DNA of 14,136 nucleotides from an uncultured Selenomonadales bacterium (GTDB lineage: Bacteria; Bacillota; Negativicutes; Selenomonadales; Selenomonadaceae). Below the pieces are notes generated by a model. That model saw only the letters and a program-made list of their open reading frames with translations. It did not search any database and was not told the DNA's origin. The translations under genes and the position numbers were made by a program. This document shows positions 1 to 7,256 of this stretch, one piece after another (the stretch's first letter is position 1; every line of letters begins with the position of its first letter). The stretch is from the NCBI GenBank assembly GCA_947165405.1, contig CAMVAG010000030.1, forward strand, positions 1 through 14,136. Reading direction: 5' to 3'.

Positions 1-657
1 TCAATCGGTGCCGTTCTGTGATTGAGTCCCAAAACTTTCAAGTGCATGATTGATTCGTTCCTCCAAGTCGTCAAGCTCGCCCGCTTTTAAAAGTTCCCAA
101 ATTTCTTTCGTTAAAAATTCTTGCCAAAAAATTTTTCGCGCCTTCGGATTCGGCAAGAGGCGTTTGACTTCCCGCCGATAATGCGAAATTATTTCCAAGC
201 CCGCGCCGAAATTTTCTCCAAGCTCTTCTTCCAACATCTGCCGCAAAAATTTTGAGAAGGCGGGGGAATTTGAGCCGGTCGAAATTGTCAAAAGCAAGTC
301 GCCGCGTCTTATGCTTGACGGCACAAAAAAATTACCGAACGCGCCTTGAACAACATTGACCAAAAATTTTTTCGCTTGAACCGCCGCCGCTGCCCGCCGA
401 TTGACTTCGGGATTATTCGTCGCCGCGATTAAAATTATTTCGTCGCCAAGCAAATCCTCCGAAAAATTTTCGCGTATCAAAGAAATTTTTCCGTGTTGAA
501 AAAGTTCTTCGACGCCCGCGCAGACTTCGGGGGCTATGACTTTGACTTTCGCGCCCGCCGCCAACAATCCTTGAATTTTCCTCAAGGCAACTTCGCCGCC
601 GCCAATCACGACACAATTTTTATTTTCTATGTTAAGGTTCAAAGGATATAGTTTCAT
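1..657 (-). CDS. Precorrin-2 dehydrogenase / sirohydrochlorin ferrochelatase (CysG N-terminal / SirC-Met8p family)
   Basis: The family oxidises precorrin-2 to sirohydrochlorin with NAD+ and may insert Fe2+ to give siroheme, in the cytoplasm. The 218-residue product has the nucleotide-binding motif VVIGGGEVALRK (residues 17-28), then IAATNNPEVN (78-87), NVV (101-103) and the ISTGSNSP segment (125-132). It lacks the uroporphyrinogen methylase domain of full CysG, so it is the stand-alone form. I chose the ATG at 657: it begins with the family's usual MKLYPL and follows a GGGCGG-like site, while the ATG at 678 has no ribosome binding site. The start overlaps the secretin stop by 26 bases, so the two are probably coupled. 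Odd point: residue 104 is Gln (codon 346-348), where enterobacterial CysG has the catalytic Asp104 in NVVD; activity may be altered. The TGA stop is at the window edge. Family assignment is firm; bifunctionality is uncertain. Confidence 0.9.
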   Translation of the reverse strand: MKLYPLNLNIENKNCVVIGGGEVALRKIQGLLAAGAKVKVIAPEVCAGVEELFQHGKISLIRENFSEDLLGDEIILIAATNNPEVNRRAAAAVQAKKFLVNVVQGAFGNFFVPSSIRRGDLLLTISTGSNSPAFSKFLRQMLEEELGENFGAGLEIISHYRREVKRLLPNPKARKIFWQEFLTKEIWELLKAGELDDLEERINHALESFGTQSQNGTD

Positions 658-2026
658 TTGAGTTGCCGCCCAAAACATGCGCCGTTAAAAAAATTATCAG
701 TTCGGATTCGGATTTGCCCTTGCGATGATTTCTGAACAACGCGCCCAAAATCGGCAGGTCTCCGAGGAAAGGAATTTTGCTGACGGATTTTTCTTCTTCC
801 GCACCGATAAGCCCGCCGATAACCATAGGCTCGCCGTCGCGCACGGTCACGGTTGTCTCCGCCGAGCGCGTGTTGAATCGATAGGCTCCCATTTCGGCAA
901 CGTATTGCGGCGTGCTCACCTCCGTGTGAATCTTGGCGGTTATCGTTCCGTCGGCGTTGATTCGCGGCGTGTACCTCAAAATGATTCCCGCGTCGCGATA
1001 TTCAAATTCAGTTGTGGTGGCGGTGTTGGTTGAAGAAATTTTCGGAACGGGCACAGAGTTTCCGACGTTGATAACAGCTTCGCGCCCTTGAATCGTCGTG
1101 ACATTCGGGCGTGATAAAATTTTCGCCTTGCCGTCCGTGACAAGAGCATTAATCTTCGCGCCGTAATAAAATTCGAAAGGATAGCCCTCGTGACTGCGCC
1201 CGAATTTTATAATGCCGTAGCCCGTCGAGTCATTTGATTTTCGCGTGTAAGTATTTTCCTCGTATTGCGTGACAACTCCGTCGCTGTTGGTTCGCGTGTA
1301 GCTGTCGCGGTCGTGTTCGGGATATTGAGGAAGCGTCGACCACATCCATTCGACGCCGAGATTTTTTGATTCGTTCTTGTCAATCGCCAAAATCCTCGCC
1401 TCAACCGAAACTTGCTTAAGCTCAACGTCGAGGGTCGCCAAAAGATTTTTGACGCGCTCATATTCGGCGGGCGTCCCGTACAAGACAAGCGCGTTGACTT
1501 CGGGATTGATATAAACTCTTTCCTTGCGCGTGATGTTTTTGAAATCGTTCGAACGATAATCGTCATCCTCGCCGCGATAGGTATAGCGGTAAGTGTAGGA
1601 GCCGTCGGAATTTTTTATGCGCGTCGTTTGGCTGGGCAGGCGTTCGGTGTCCGGGTCAAGAGCGGTAATCACAGCCTCTTTTAAAGTTTCGGCGTCGCCG
1701 TAGTGAATCGGGAAAACGTAGCTTTGCATGACCTCGACGCTTGAAGCCGTTATGATATAAACGCCCGCCTCTTGCAGAAGCTGAAGACTTTTTGTCCGCG
1801 AAATAATTTCCAAAATCCGAATCGGCTCGACGTTATCGACGGAGATTGAAACGGTTCCCTTAACCGAATCGTCAATCGAAACATTTAATCCGCCGCTTTT
1901 CGCCACAAGCATTATCGTCGAACGCAAATCTGCCTCGTGGACGCTCAAAGTCATCGGTGCCGCCTCAATCTTTACGGGCATAAAAAAAATCGCCGCAGCA
2001 AGGAGCGATAAAAATTTTTTCGTCAA
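632..2026 (-). CDS. Secretin, PilQ/GspD family (short form)
   Basis: This is an outer-membrane pore subunit for type IV pili or type II secretion. The 464 residues show a signal peptide (about 1-23, cleavage near IEA-AP), an N0/STN-like domain (about 25-95), an N1-like domain (about 100-205, with INPEVNALVLYGTP at 173-186) and the secretin domain from VEARILAI (208-215). The domain holds SRPNVTTIQG (305-314), VGNSVPVP (321-328) and the signature IPFLGDLPILGALF (418-431). The start is TTG at 2026, directly after the TGA of the upstream gene; AGGGAG about nine bases upstream, plus a good signal peptide, supports it. No pilotin-binding S domain is evident after the C-terminal signature, and there is no lipobox. 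At 464 residues it is shorter than most PilQ/GspD. It shares an operon with a PilP/GspC-like protein but with no pilM, pilN or pilO. Confidence 0.92.
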   Translation of the reverse strand: MTKKFLSLLAAAIFFMPVKIEAAPMTLSVHEADLRSTIMLVAKSGGLNVSIDDSVKGTVSISVDNVEPIRILEIISRTKSLQLLQEAGVYIITASSVEVMQSYVFPIHYGDAETLKEAVITALDPDTERLPSQTTRIKNSDGSYTYRYTYRGEDDDYRSNDFKNITRKERVYINPEVNALVLYGTPAEYERVKNLLATLDVELKQVSVEARILAIDKNESKNLGVEWMWSTLPQYPEHDRDSYTRTNSDGVVTQYEENTYTRKSNDSTGYGIIKFGRSHEGYPFEFYYGAKINALVTDGKAKILSRPNVTTIQGREAVINVGNSVPVPKISSTNTATTTEFEYRDAGIILRYTPRINADGTITAKIHTEVSTPQYVAEMGAYRFNTRSAETTVTVRDGEPMVIGGLIGAEEEKSVSKIPFLGDLPILGALFRNHRKGKSESELIIFLTAHVLGGNSNETISFEP

Positions 2027-2581
2027 TCACTTCAGCTCCCTTTGAATAAAAACTTTTTCGCCGCTCTCGAACGTCACGAAGTCCGGGCTTATTTCAAAAA
2101 TTTTTTTCCCGCCGATTTCCTCACCGATTGTCAAAAATAAAGTTTCCTTCCCGCGCAGGAACATCGCCCATTTTTTCGCGCCGCTGATTGCCGTGCCCGT
2201 CAAGATAATTTTTTCTTCAGGCTCGATAGTTTTTTCTTGGGGCGGCGGTTGAATCACAATGGGCGGAAACTCAACGGTCTTGGGCGGCTTGGGCTTTTCT
2301 TTTCCTGCGAACGGGTCGCCGATAAATAATTTTTCGGCATTTGCTCCGAGCACAAGCGTCACGCCGTCGGGTGATTTTTTTTCGGGCAAGTTCACGGCGG
2401 GCAAGTCTTTCGTCACGGGCGGCGGCGTTTCATTTAAAATAATTTCTTCATCGCCGGAGCCGTCGCTTATCAAAAAAATCAGCAGGACGACAAAGCACAC
2501 GCCCAGCGCGATTGCACGAACTTTATTTTGCTTGAGCTCCTCAAGTTCGCGTTGCAAAATTTTTTTCAGCTCGTCGGGCAT
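2027..2581 (-). CDS. PilP/GspC-like bitopic inner-membrane protein
   Basis: This is probably the periplasmic linker that docks the inner-membrane assembly on the secretin. The 184 residues comprise a short charged cytoplasmic head (1-20), one membrane helix (about 22-39), a Pro-rich periplasmic linker (52-124, with PPP at 53-55 and 112-114 and a GDPF motif at 88-91) and a C-terminal beta domain, EKIILTGTAISG onward, ending with IGEEIGGKKIF and FVTFESGEKVFIQ. That pattern matches the homology region of GspC and PilP, but similarity is at fold level, so I give no symbol. Start: the ATG at 2581 has GGAGG six bases upstream; the in-frame ATG at 2641 has none. Its TGA stop touches the secretin's TTG in the same frame. 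It is the first gene of the leftward operon. Confidence 0.7.
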   Translation of the reverse strand: MPDELKKILQRELEELKQNKVRAIALGVCFVVLLIFLISDGSGDEEIILNETPPPVTKDLPAVNLPEKKSPDGVTLVLGANAEKLFIGDPFAGKEKPKPPKTVEFPPIVIQPPPQEKTIEPEEKIILTGTAISGAKKWAMFLRGKETLFLTIGEEIGGKKIFEISPDFVTFESGEKVFIQRELK

Positions 2582-2606
2582 CTCGTTCCTCCGAAAAATT
2601 TTTAAA

Positions 2607-2635
2607 AGTTTATCATACGCCCGCGAAGTTTTCAA
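2607..2635 (-). promoter_or_regulatory. Possible sigma-70 promoter of the secretin operon
   Basis: On the minus strand, TTGAAA (2635-2630) and TAAACT (2612-2607) are separated by 17 bases, about 26 bases before the ATG of the PilP-like gene. Match quality is moderate. A TATGAT lies nearby but at poor spacing from any -35. On the plus strand of the same gap, TAGACT (2643-2648) and TAAAAT (2666-2671) could serve the esterase, but the implied start would leave almost no leader. Confidence 0.3.
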
Positions 2636-2689
2636 CCGCACGTAGACTTTTCGCCGCCATTGATTTAAAATTTCTTCGAGGTGACAAAC

Positions 2690-4294
2690 ATGCTCGACAA
2701 AAATTTTTCCCGCAGGGATTTTATAAAAGGTGGTGCATTGGCAATGTTTACTTTAGCTTCGACAAATTTTTTTCCTTCCTCCGTTCAAGCTGTCAATCCT
2801 TGCAAGGTCAAACTGCGTCAAGGGATTTACAACGGCTTCGTCGATGAGCAGGGCATTCAAACTTGGCAGGGCATTCCCTACGCCAAACCGCCTGTCGGAA
2901 ATTTACGCTGGCGTGCGCCCGAAAAATTGGAGGCCGGCAATAAAGAATTCGACGCAAAAAATTTCGGCTACTCGGCCATTCAAGAAGAAGACGAAACCGA
3001 ATACGCCTCCTTACTTCCGCAAAGCGAGGACTGCTTGACGCTCAACATTTGGACACGCGGCGTTGAAGGTAAAAAGCCGGTGATGGTTTTCATTCACGGC
3101 GGAGCTTTTATCGTCGGCGGCAGCGGCGACCCGATTTACAACGGCTCAAAACTTGCGGCGCATGATGTTGTTGTCGTCACGATAAATTATCGGTTGAATA
3201 TCTTCGGCTTCATGAACTTCGCGGAAATTGATCCCACCTTCGAGGATACGGGCTATCTCGGTATCAAAGACCAAGTTGCGGCTTTGGATTGGGTTAAAGA
3301 AAATATTTCGGCATTCGGCGGCGACCCCGACAACGTGACGATTTTCGGCGAGAGTGCCGGCGCAGCTTCCGTTATGCTTTTGATGGTTTTGCCTCAAGCC
3401 AAAGGTCTCTTTCAAAAAGTTATATCGCAATCGGGGCATTTGGCAATGTACCACACGTTCAATCAATCGTCTGAACTTGCCCGCACATTTATGAATTTAA
3501 GCGGCTGTAAAAATATGCGGGAACTCATGAACAAGCCCGCCGGAGAACTTCTCAAAGCCTACTTGAAACTTTGCGAAGAAAATCCTTACACAGCGGATGT
3601 CGATCTCTTCCCGACTTGCGACGGAAAATATTTGCCTCTTCACCCGCTCAAAGCTTTGGCAGACGGTGCGGCTAAGGACGTTAAACTTTTGAGCGGAACG
3701 AACGCCGACGAATATCGTTACTGGCTTTTGTATTTTCCCGACCTCTTTGAGAAGCTGCGGCAGTTTCATGCAAAGACTGTCCCCGAAATCTACGAAGGAG
3801 AATTGGCGGAACCTGATTCGATTTATCAGAAGTGGCGGAAGATTCATCCCGAATACGACAGCTTATCGCGAGACCTGCGCTATTTGGAATTTGCAAATCA
3901 GTTGGATTGGCGCGTCGGGCAGGAGCTTACGGCGGAGTATCAATCGAACTTCAACGACGTTTATTATTATCTTTGCAGTCAAGAGGCAACCAACAAAGCT
4001 TTGGACTTGCGCTCGTGTCACGCGATAGACTTGCCTTTTGTCTTCGGCACGCGTAATGAACAACTCGACGACAATCCCTCTGTCGACTTAACTAAAAAAG
4101 TTCAAGCGACGTGGACTGCCTTCGCCAAGAACGGCACCCCCGACAACGCTTTAATCCCGACGTGGAAAAAATATTCCGCCGCCGACCGTGAGACTATGGA
4201 AATAAATTCCAAAGCTTGGACTCTTCACAAAGACTTGAACACCCTCGACTTAACCGAACTGCGCGGCGTCTACGAAAGCCGACTGCTCGATTAA
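2690..4294 (+). CDS. Type-B carboxylesterase, Tat-exported
   Basis: This is an alpha/beta hydrolase of the carboxylesterase B (para-nitrobenzyl esterase) family, expected to hydrolyse esters outside the cytoplasm. The N-terminus has a twin-arginine signal, SRRDFIK (7-13), a hydrophobic stretch and a likely cleavage after VQA near residue 34. Family motifs follow in order: WQGIPYAKPP, EDCLTLNIW (113-121), oxyanion loop HGGAF (136-140), nucleophile elbow GESAG with Ser222, probable acid Glu341 in GTNADE, and His444 in CHAIDLPFVFG. All three catalytic positions are filled and 534 residues is a normal length. The ATG at 2690 has GAGGTG six bases upstream; the GTG at 2681 would fall inside that site, so I reject it. 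It is monocistronic by position. The gap downstream has only an A7T6 palindrome (4302-4315) and no GC-rich terminator. The natural substrate is not deducible. Confidence 0.93.
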   Translation: MLDKNFSRRDFIKGGALAMFTLASTNFFPSSVQAVNPCKVKLRQGIYNGFVDEQGIQTWQGIPYAKPPVGNLRWRAPEKLEAGNKEFDAKNFGYSAIQEEDETEYASLLPQSEDCLTLNIWTRGVEGKKPVMVFIHGGAFIVGGSGDPIYNGSKLAAHDVVVVTINYRLNIFGFMNFAEIDPTFEDTGYLGIKDQVAALDWVKENISAFGGDPDNVTIFGESAGAASVMLLMVLPQAKGLFQKVISQSGHLAMYHTFNQSSELARTFMNLSGCKNMRELMNKPAGELLKAYLKLCEENPYTADVDLFPTCDGKYLPLHPLKALADGAAKDVKLLSGTNADEYRYWLLYFPDLFEKLRQFHAKTVPEIYEGELAEPDSIYQKWRKIHPEYDSLSRDLRYLEFANQLDWRVGQELTAEYQSNFNDVYYYLCSQEATNKALDLRSCHAIDLPFVFGTRNEQLDDNPSVDLTKKVQATWTAFAKNGTPDNALIPTWKKYSAADRETMEINSKAWTLHKDLNTLDLTELRGVYESRLLD

Positions 4295-4320
4295 AGCATT
4301 GAAAAAAATTTTTTCGGCTG

Positions 4321-4350
4321 TTGACAGATTAGCGGCGTTAATGATAGTAT
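4321..4350 (+). promoter_or_regulatory. Strong sigma-70 promoter for the TRAP operon
   Basis: A perfect -35 TTGACA (4321-4326) is followed after 18 bases by TAGTAT (4345-4350). The expected transcript begins near 4357, giving a leader of about 65 nt to the binding-protein start. Confidence 0.65.
4328..4342 (+). promoter_or_regulatory. Near-palindrome inside the TRAP promoter spacer (possible operator)
   Basis: ATTAGCG-G-CGTTAAT has 7-bp arms around one central base, with a single mismatched pair, lying wholly between -35 and -10. A repressor bound there would block polymerase directly. The position and symmetry are seen; regulation is inferred. No regulator gene is in the window. Confidence 0.4.
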
Positions 4351-4421
4351 ATGCGCAAAAGAATCAACGTCCTATGTTGGTTTAGAAATGCAGAGGGTTT
4401 TTGTTGAAGGGGGGAGCACAT

Positions 4422-5456
4422 TTGAAAATGCCGATGTGGAAAAAAATTTTGATGTCGGTGCTGCTCGTGTGCAGTCTGCTTACGTTCACGGGTTGCGGCG
4501 AAGAAGCCGCGCAGGGCGAACGAAAAGAAGGCGACTATCAGAAAATCAAGTTGGTCATGAGCGTCAACGGCACGAACATTGCGACCGATACCAAAGTTGC
4601 AATGAAATTCGCCGAGCTGATGGAAAAGGAAAGCGGCGGGAATATCACAATCGACGTTTTCCCGAATGACCAGCTTGCGGGCGGCAATGCCTCAAAAGGT
4701 ATCGAAATGATTGCCGACGGTGCAGTCGATTTGGCGGCATATGCGGCGGGTGTTATGGCGGTCATGGACGAACATCTTTTGATTGCCACGATTCCTTGGA
4801 CTTTTAACAACTATCAAGAGGCTCGTGAAATTATCGACACGACGGGCGGCGAATACTACAAAAAAATTCTCGCTCAACAGGGAATGACTTTCCTCGCTTC
4901 CGCGCACAACGGTTTCAGACAAATAACTAACGGCAAACATCCCGTCATTGTTCCCGAAGATGTTGCCGGTTTGAAAATCCGCGTGCCCGGCGGCGAGGTT
5001 TATTTTAAGTTTTGGAGAGCTTTCGGTGCCGACCCCGTTGCAATGAGTTGGTCAGAGGCCTTTACGGCGATTCAACAGGGAACAATCGACGGACAGGAAA
5101 ACGGTTTCTCCGTCACCAATTCCGCAAAAGTCAACGAGATTCAGCAATACATGACGGTTTGGAATTACACTTACGAAAATTATCTTTTCGTCGCCAACAC
5201 CAAAATTTTTGAGAGCCTCGAACCCAAGACGCAAGAACTTATCCGCGCCAAAGCAAAAGAAGCTTGCGAATGGGGACGCGACCTCGTCGAAAACGACGAA
5301 GAAAATCTTAAGATAAAATTCCAACAGGGCGGCATGGAAGTTGTGACGTTGACGCCCGAACAGTTGAAACCTTTCCAAGACAAAGTTCAAGGCGTGCGGC
5401 ATGAGCTTATGGAAAAATACGGCGACGAGGCTTGCAAAGCCTTCCGCATGAAGTAA
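4422..5456 (+). CDS. TRAP transporter substrate-binding lipoprotein (DctP family)
   Basis: This extracytoplasmic receptor delivers a ligand, usually a carboxylate or sugar acid, to the DctQM permease. It has a lipoprotein signal, LTFTGC, with lipidated Cys25. The mature part shows GGNITIDVFPNDQLAGG, PEDVAGLKIRVPGG with Arg187 (the family's carboxylate-binding arginine), then AFGADPVAMSWSEAF and QQGTIDGQEN. These are the standard DctP hallmarks and the length of 344 residues is typical. Lipidation instead of a free periplasmic protein is common in Gram-positive-derived lineages. The start is uncertain: TTG at 4422 is five bases after GGGGAG, while ATG at 4428 or 4434 is also possible; the signal peptide is unaffected. 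The downstream genes follow in the order DctP-DctQ-DctM, with GGAGG right after the stop. Confidence 0.95.
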   Translation: MKMPMWKKILMSVLLVCSLLTFTGCGEEAAQGERKEGDYQKIKLVMSVNGTNIATDTKVAMKFAELMEKESGGNITIDVFPNDQLAGGNASKGIEMIADGAVDLAAYAAGVMAVMDEHLLIATIPWTFNNYQEAREIIDTTGGEYYKKILAQQGMTFLASAHNGFRQITNGKHPVIVPEDVAGLKIRVPGGEVYFKFWRAFGADPVAMSWSEAFTAIQQGTIDGQENGFSVTNSAKVNEIQQYMTVWNYTYENYLFVANTKIFESLEPKTQELIRAKAKEACEWGRDLVENDEENLKIKFQQGGMEVVTLTPEQLKPFQDKVQGVRHELMEKYGDEACKAFRMK

Positions 5457-5469
5457 GGAGGCAATCGGC

Positions 5470-5946
5470 ATGAGATATATTTTGGGAAAAATCGAAGACA
5501 TCATCTGCGCGATATGCCTAATCGTCATGACGGCTTTAACCTTCGCCAACGTCATCGCCCGCTACGTCTTCAGCGCGTCGTTTTCTTTTTCGGAAGAGAT
5601 CACAACTTATCTTTTCGTCTTGTTGAGTTTAATCGGCTCGGCGGCGGCGGCAAGAAGAAAAGCTCACTTGGGCTTCACGGCGATACTCGACCTCTTGCCC
5701 AAAGGTTTGCAAAAAATAATTCAAACAATAAGCTACGCGCTGGCAACATTTTTCTCTGCGGCGTTGTTTTGGTACGGGATAAACATGGTTCAAAGCCAAA
5801 TTTATCACGGGCAAGTTACGGCGGGCATGCAGTGGCCCGAATGGATTTTCGGCTCGTTCGTCCCGATTGGCGCGTTCTTTATCACGGTGGAATTTTTGTT
5901 CATGTTGATTGACACGATAAGCAGCAAGGAGGGCGACGCGAAATGA
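5470..5946 (+). CDS. TRAP transporter small permease subunit (DctQ family)
   Basis: This is the small membrane subunit that partners DctM. The 158-residue product is hydrophobic with four predicted helices (about 10-32, 42-60, 85-107 and 125-147). The TFANVIARYVF motif (25-35) and FSEEITTYLFVLLSLIGSA (about 40-58) are typical of the family. The ATG at 5470 follows TAAGGAGG at the preceding stop by eight bases. The last four bases (ATGA) overlap the start of dctM, which implies translational coupling. Confidence 0.93.
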   Translation: MRYILGKIEDIICAICLIVMTALTFANVIARYVFSASFSFSEEITTYLFVLLSLIGSAAAARRKAHLGFTAILDLLPKGLQKIIQTISYALATFFSAALFWYGINMVQSQIYHGQVTAGMQWPEWIFGSFVPIGAFFITVEFLFMLIDTISSKEGDAK

Positions 5947-7226
5947 TTGGTCCCGTAATTTTTTTGAGCTTTGCGGTATTCCTCCTTGTCGGCACGCCCA
6001 TTGCGATTTGTCTGGGCGTCTCAAGCGTTTTCGGCATGTTGATTGACGGCGCGGGGCGTCCGCTCGATACGATTATGACAATGCTCCCGCGTATCTTTTC
6101 TTCCGCGACAAGTAAATTTGTCTTGCTGGCGGTTCCCTTCTTTATTCTCGGCGGCAACGTCATGGAGAAGGCGGGCATTTCCGAACGCTTGATAAACTTC
6201 GCGCAAAGTTGCGTCGGACATCTGCGCGGCGGTCTTATAGTCGTCATGGTCTCGGTTGCATGTTTCTTCGCGGCGATAAGCGGTTCCGGCCCCGCGACGG
6301 TTGCGGCACTGGGCATGATTCTTATCCCCGCTATGGTCAAAGTCGGTTATCCTCCCGCGTTTTCTGCGGCGTTGATGGCAGCGGCAGGCGCGACGGGTAT
6401 CGTTATCCCGCCGTCAATAACTTTCGTTGTCTACGGCTCGGTCGCTGATACTTCAATCGGCAAATTATTTTTATCGGGTATCGTGCCCGGCGTTATGATT
6501 GGTCTTGCGTTAATCATCGTGGCAATGTGGACAACGCGCAACATGAAAATCGAACTTCTTCCCAAAGCAACAAGCGAGGAACGTTGGAAATCTTTCAAAG
6601 AGGCTTTCTGGGGTTTGCTCATGCCCGGCATAATTTTGGGCGGCATTTACGGCGGCATCTTCACTCCGACCGAAGCGGCGGCGGCTTCCGCAGTCTACGG
6701 TTTGTTCGTAGGATTTTTCATCTATCGCACGCTCAAACTTAAAGACCTCTACGAAATTTTTGTGAACTCCACCACCACGACCGCCGTTGTCATGTTTATC
6801 ACGGCGACGGCAAGTTTATTCGCTTACATCTTGACACGCGCCCGCCTCGACCTTGCAATAAGTGACGGCTTGATTGACATAACCGGCGGCAACTATATCA
6901 TGTTCCTGCTGATTGCAAACGTCATCTTCTTAATCGCGGGCTGCTTCATGGACGCAACTTCCGCCGTCCTAATCTTTACGCCGTTGTTTTTACCGGTTGC
7001 CTTGAGTCTCGGCATTGACCCGATTCACTTCGGCGCGGTCATGGTTCTCAACTTGTCAATCGGTCTCGTAACGCCGCCCGTCGGAATAAATCTGTTCGTC
7101 GGGTGCGGCATTGCAAACGTTTCGCTGAAAGATATTTCAATGGCTGTCATTCCGCTGATTATAGCTTGCTTAATTGTCTTGTTATTGGTAACATACATTC
7201 CGCAACTCCCGCTGTTATTCGTCTAG
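5943..7226 (+). CDS. TRAP transporter large permease subunit (DctM family)
   Basis: This is the 427-residue ion-coupled transport subunit in the cytoplasmic membrane, with about 11-12 hydrophobic segments and the family's internal repeat. Seen are GTPIAICLGVSSVFG near the N-terminus, AISGSGPATVAALG (about 112-125), ATGIVIPPSITFVVYGS (about 149-165), GGIFTPTEAAAASAVYG and a C-terminal LVTPPVGINLFVG. Length and motifs are complete. Its ATG lies inside the ATGA overlap with the small subunit. It ends 30 bases before the lipoprotein gene, so that gene is probably co-transcribed. Transport would be driven by a Na+ or H+ gradient, as known for the family. Substrate unknown. Confidence 0.95.
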   Translation: MIGPVIFLSFAVFLLVGTPIAICLGVSSVFGMLIDGAGRPLDTIMTMLPRIFSSATSKFVLLAVPFFILGGNVMEKAGISERLINFAQSCVGHLRGGLIVVMVSVACFFAAISGSGPATVAALGMILIPAMVKVGYPPAFSAALMAAAGATGIVIPPSITFVVYGSVADTSIGKLFLSGIVPGVMIGLALIIVAMWTTRNMKIELLPKATSEERWKSFKEAFWGLLMPGIILGGIYGGIFTPTEAAAASAVYGLFVGFFIYRTLKLKDLYEIFVNSTTTTAVVMFITATASLFAYILTRARLDLAISDGLIDITGGNYIMFLLIANVIFLIAGCFMDATSAVLIFTPLFLPVALSLGIDPIHFGAVMVLNLSIGLVTPPVGINLFVGCGIANVSLKDISMAVIPLIIACLIVLLLVTYIPQLPLLFV

Positions 7227-7256
7227 CGCGGAGAAAAATTTTTGGAGGTTGTTATC

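Noticed and set aside
2027..2029. TGA as a selenocysteine codon joining the PilP-like and secretin genes
   Set aside because: The downstream protein begins with a good signal peptide and has its own ribosome binding site; a Sec residue there would place a signal peptide in the middle of a protein.
4302..4315. A7T6 palindrome after the esterase as a terminator
   Set aside because: The stem has only A-T pairs, so it is too weak to count as an intrinsic terminator; such tracts are common throughout the window.
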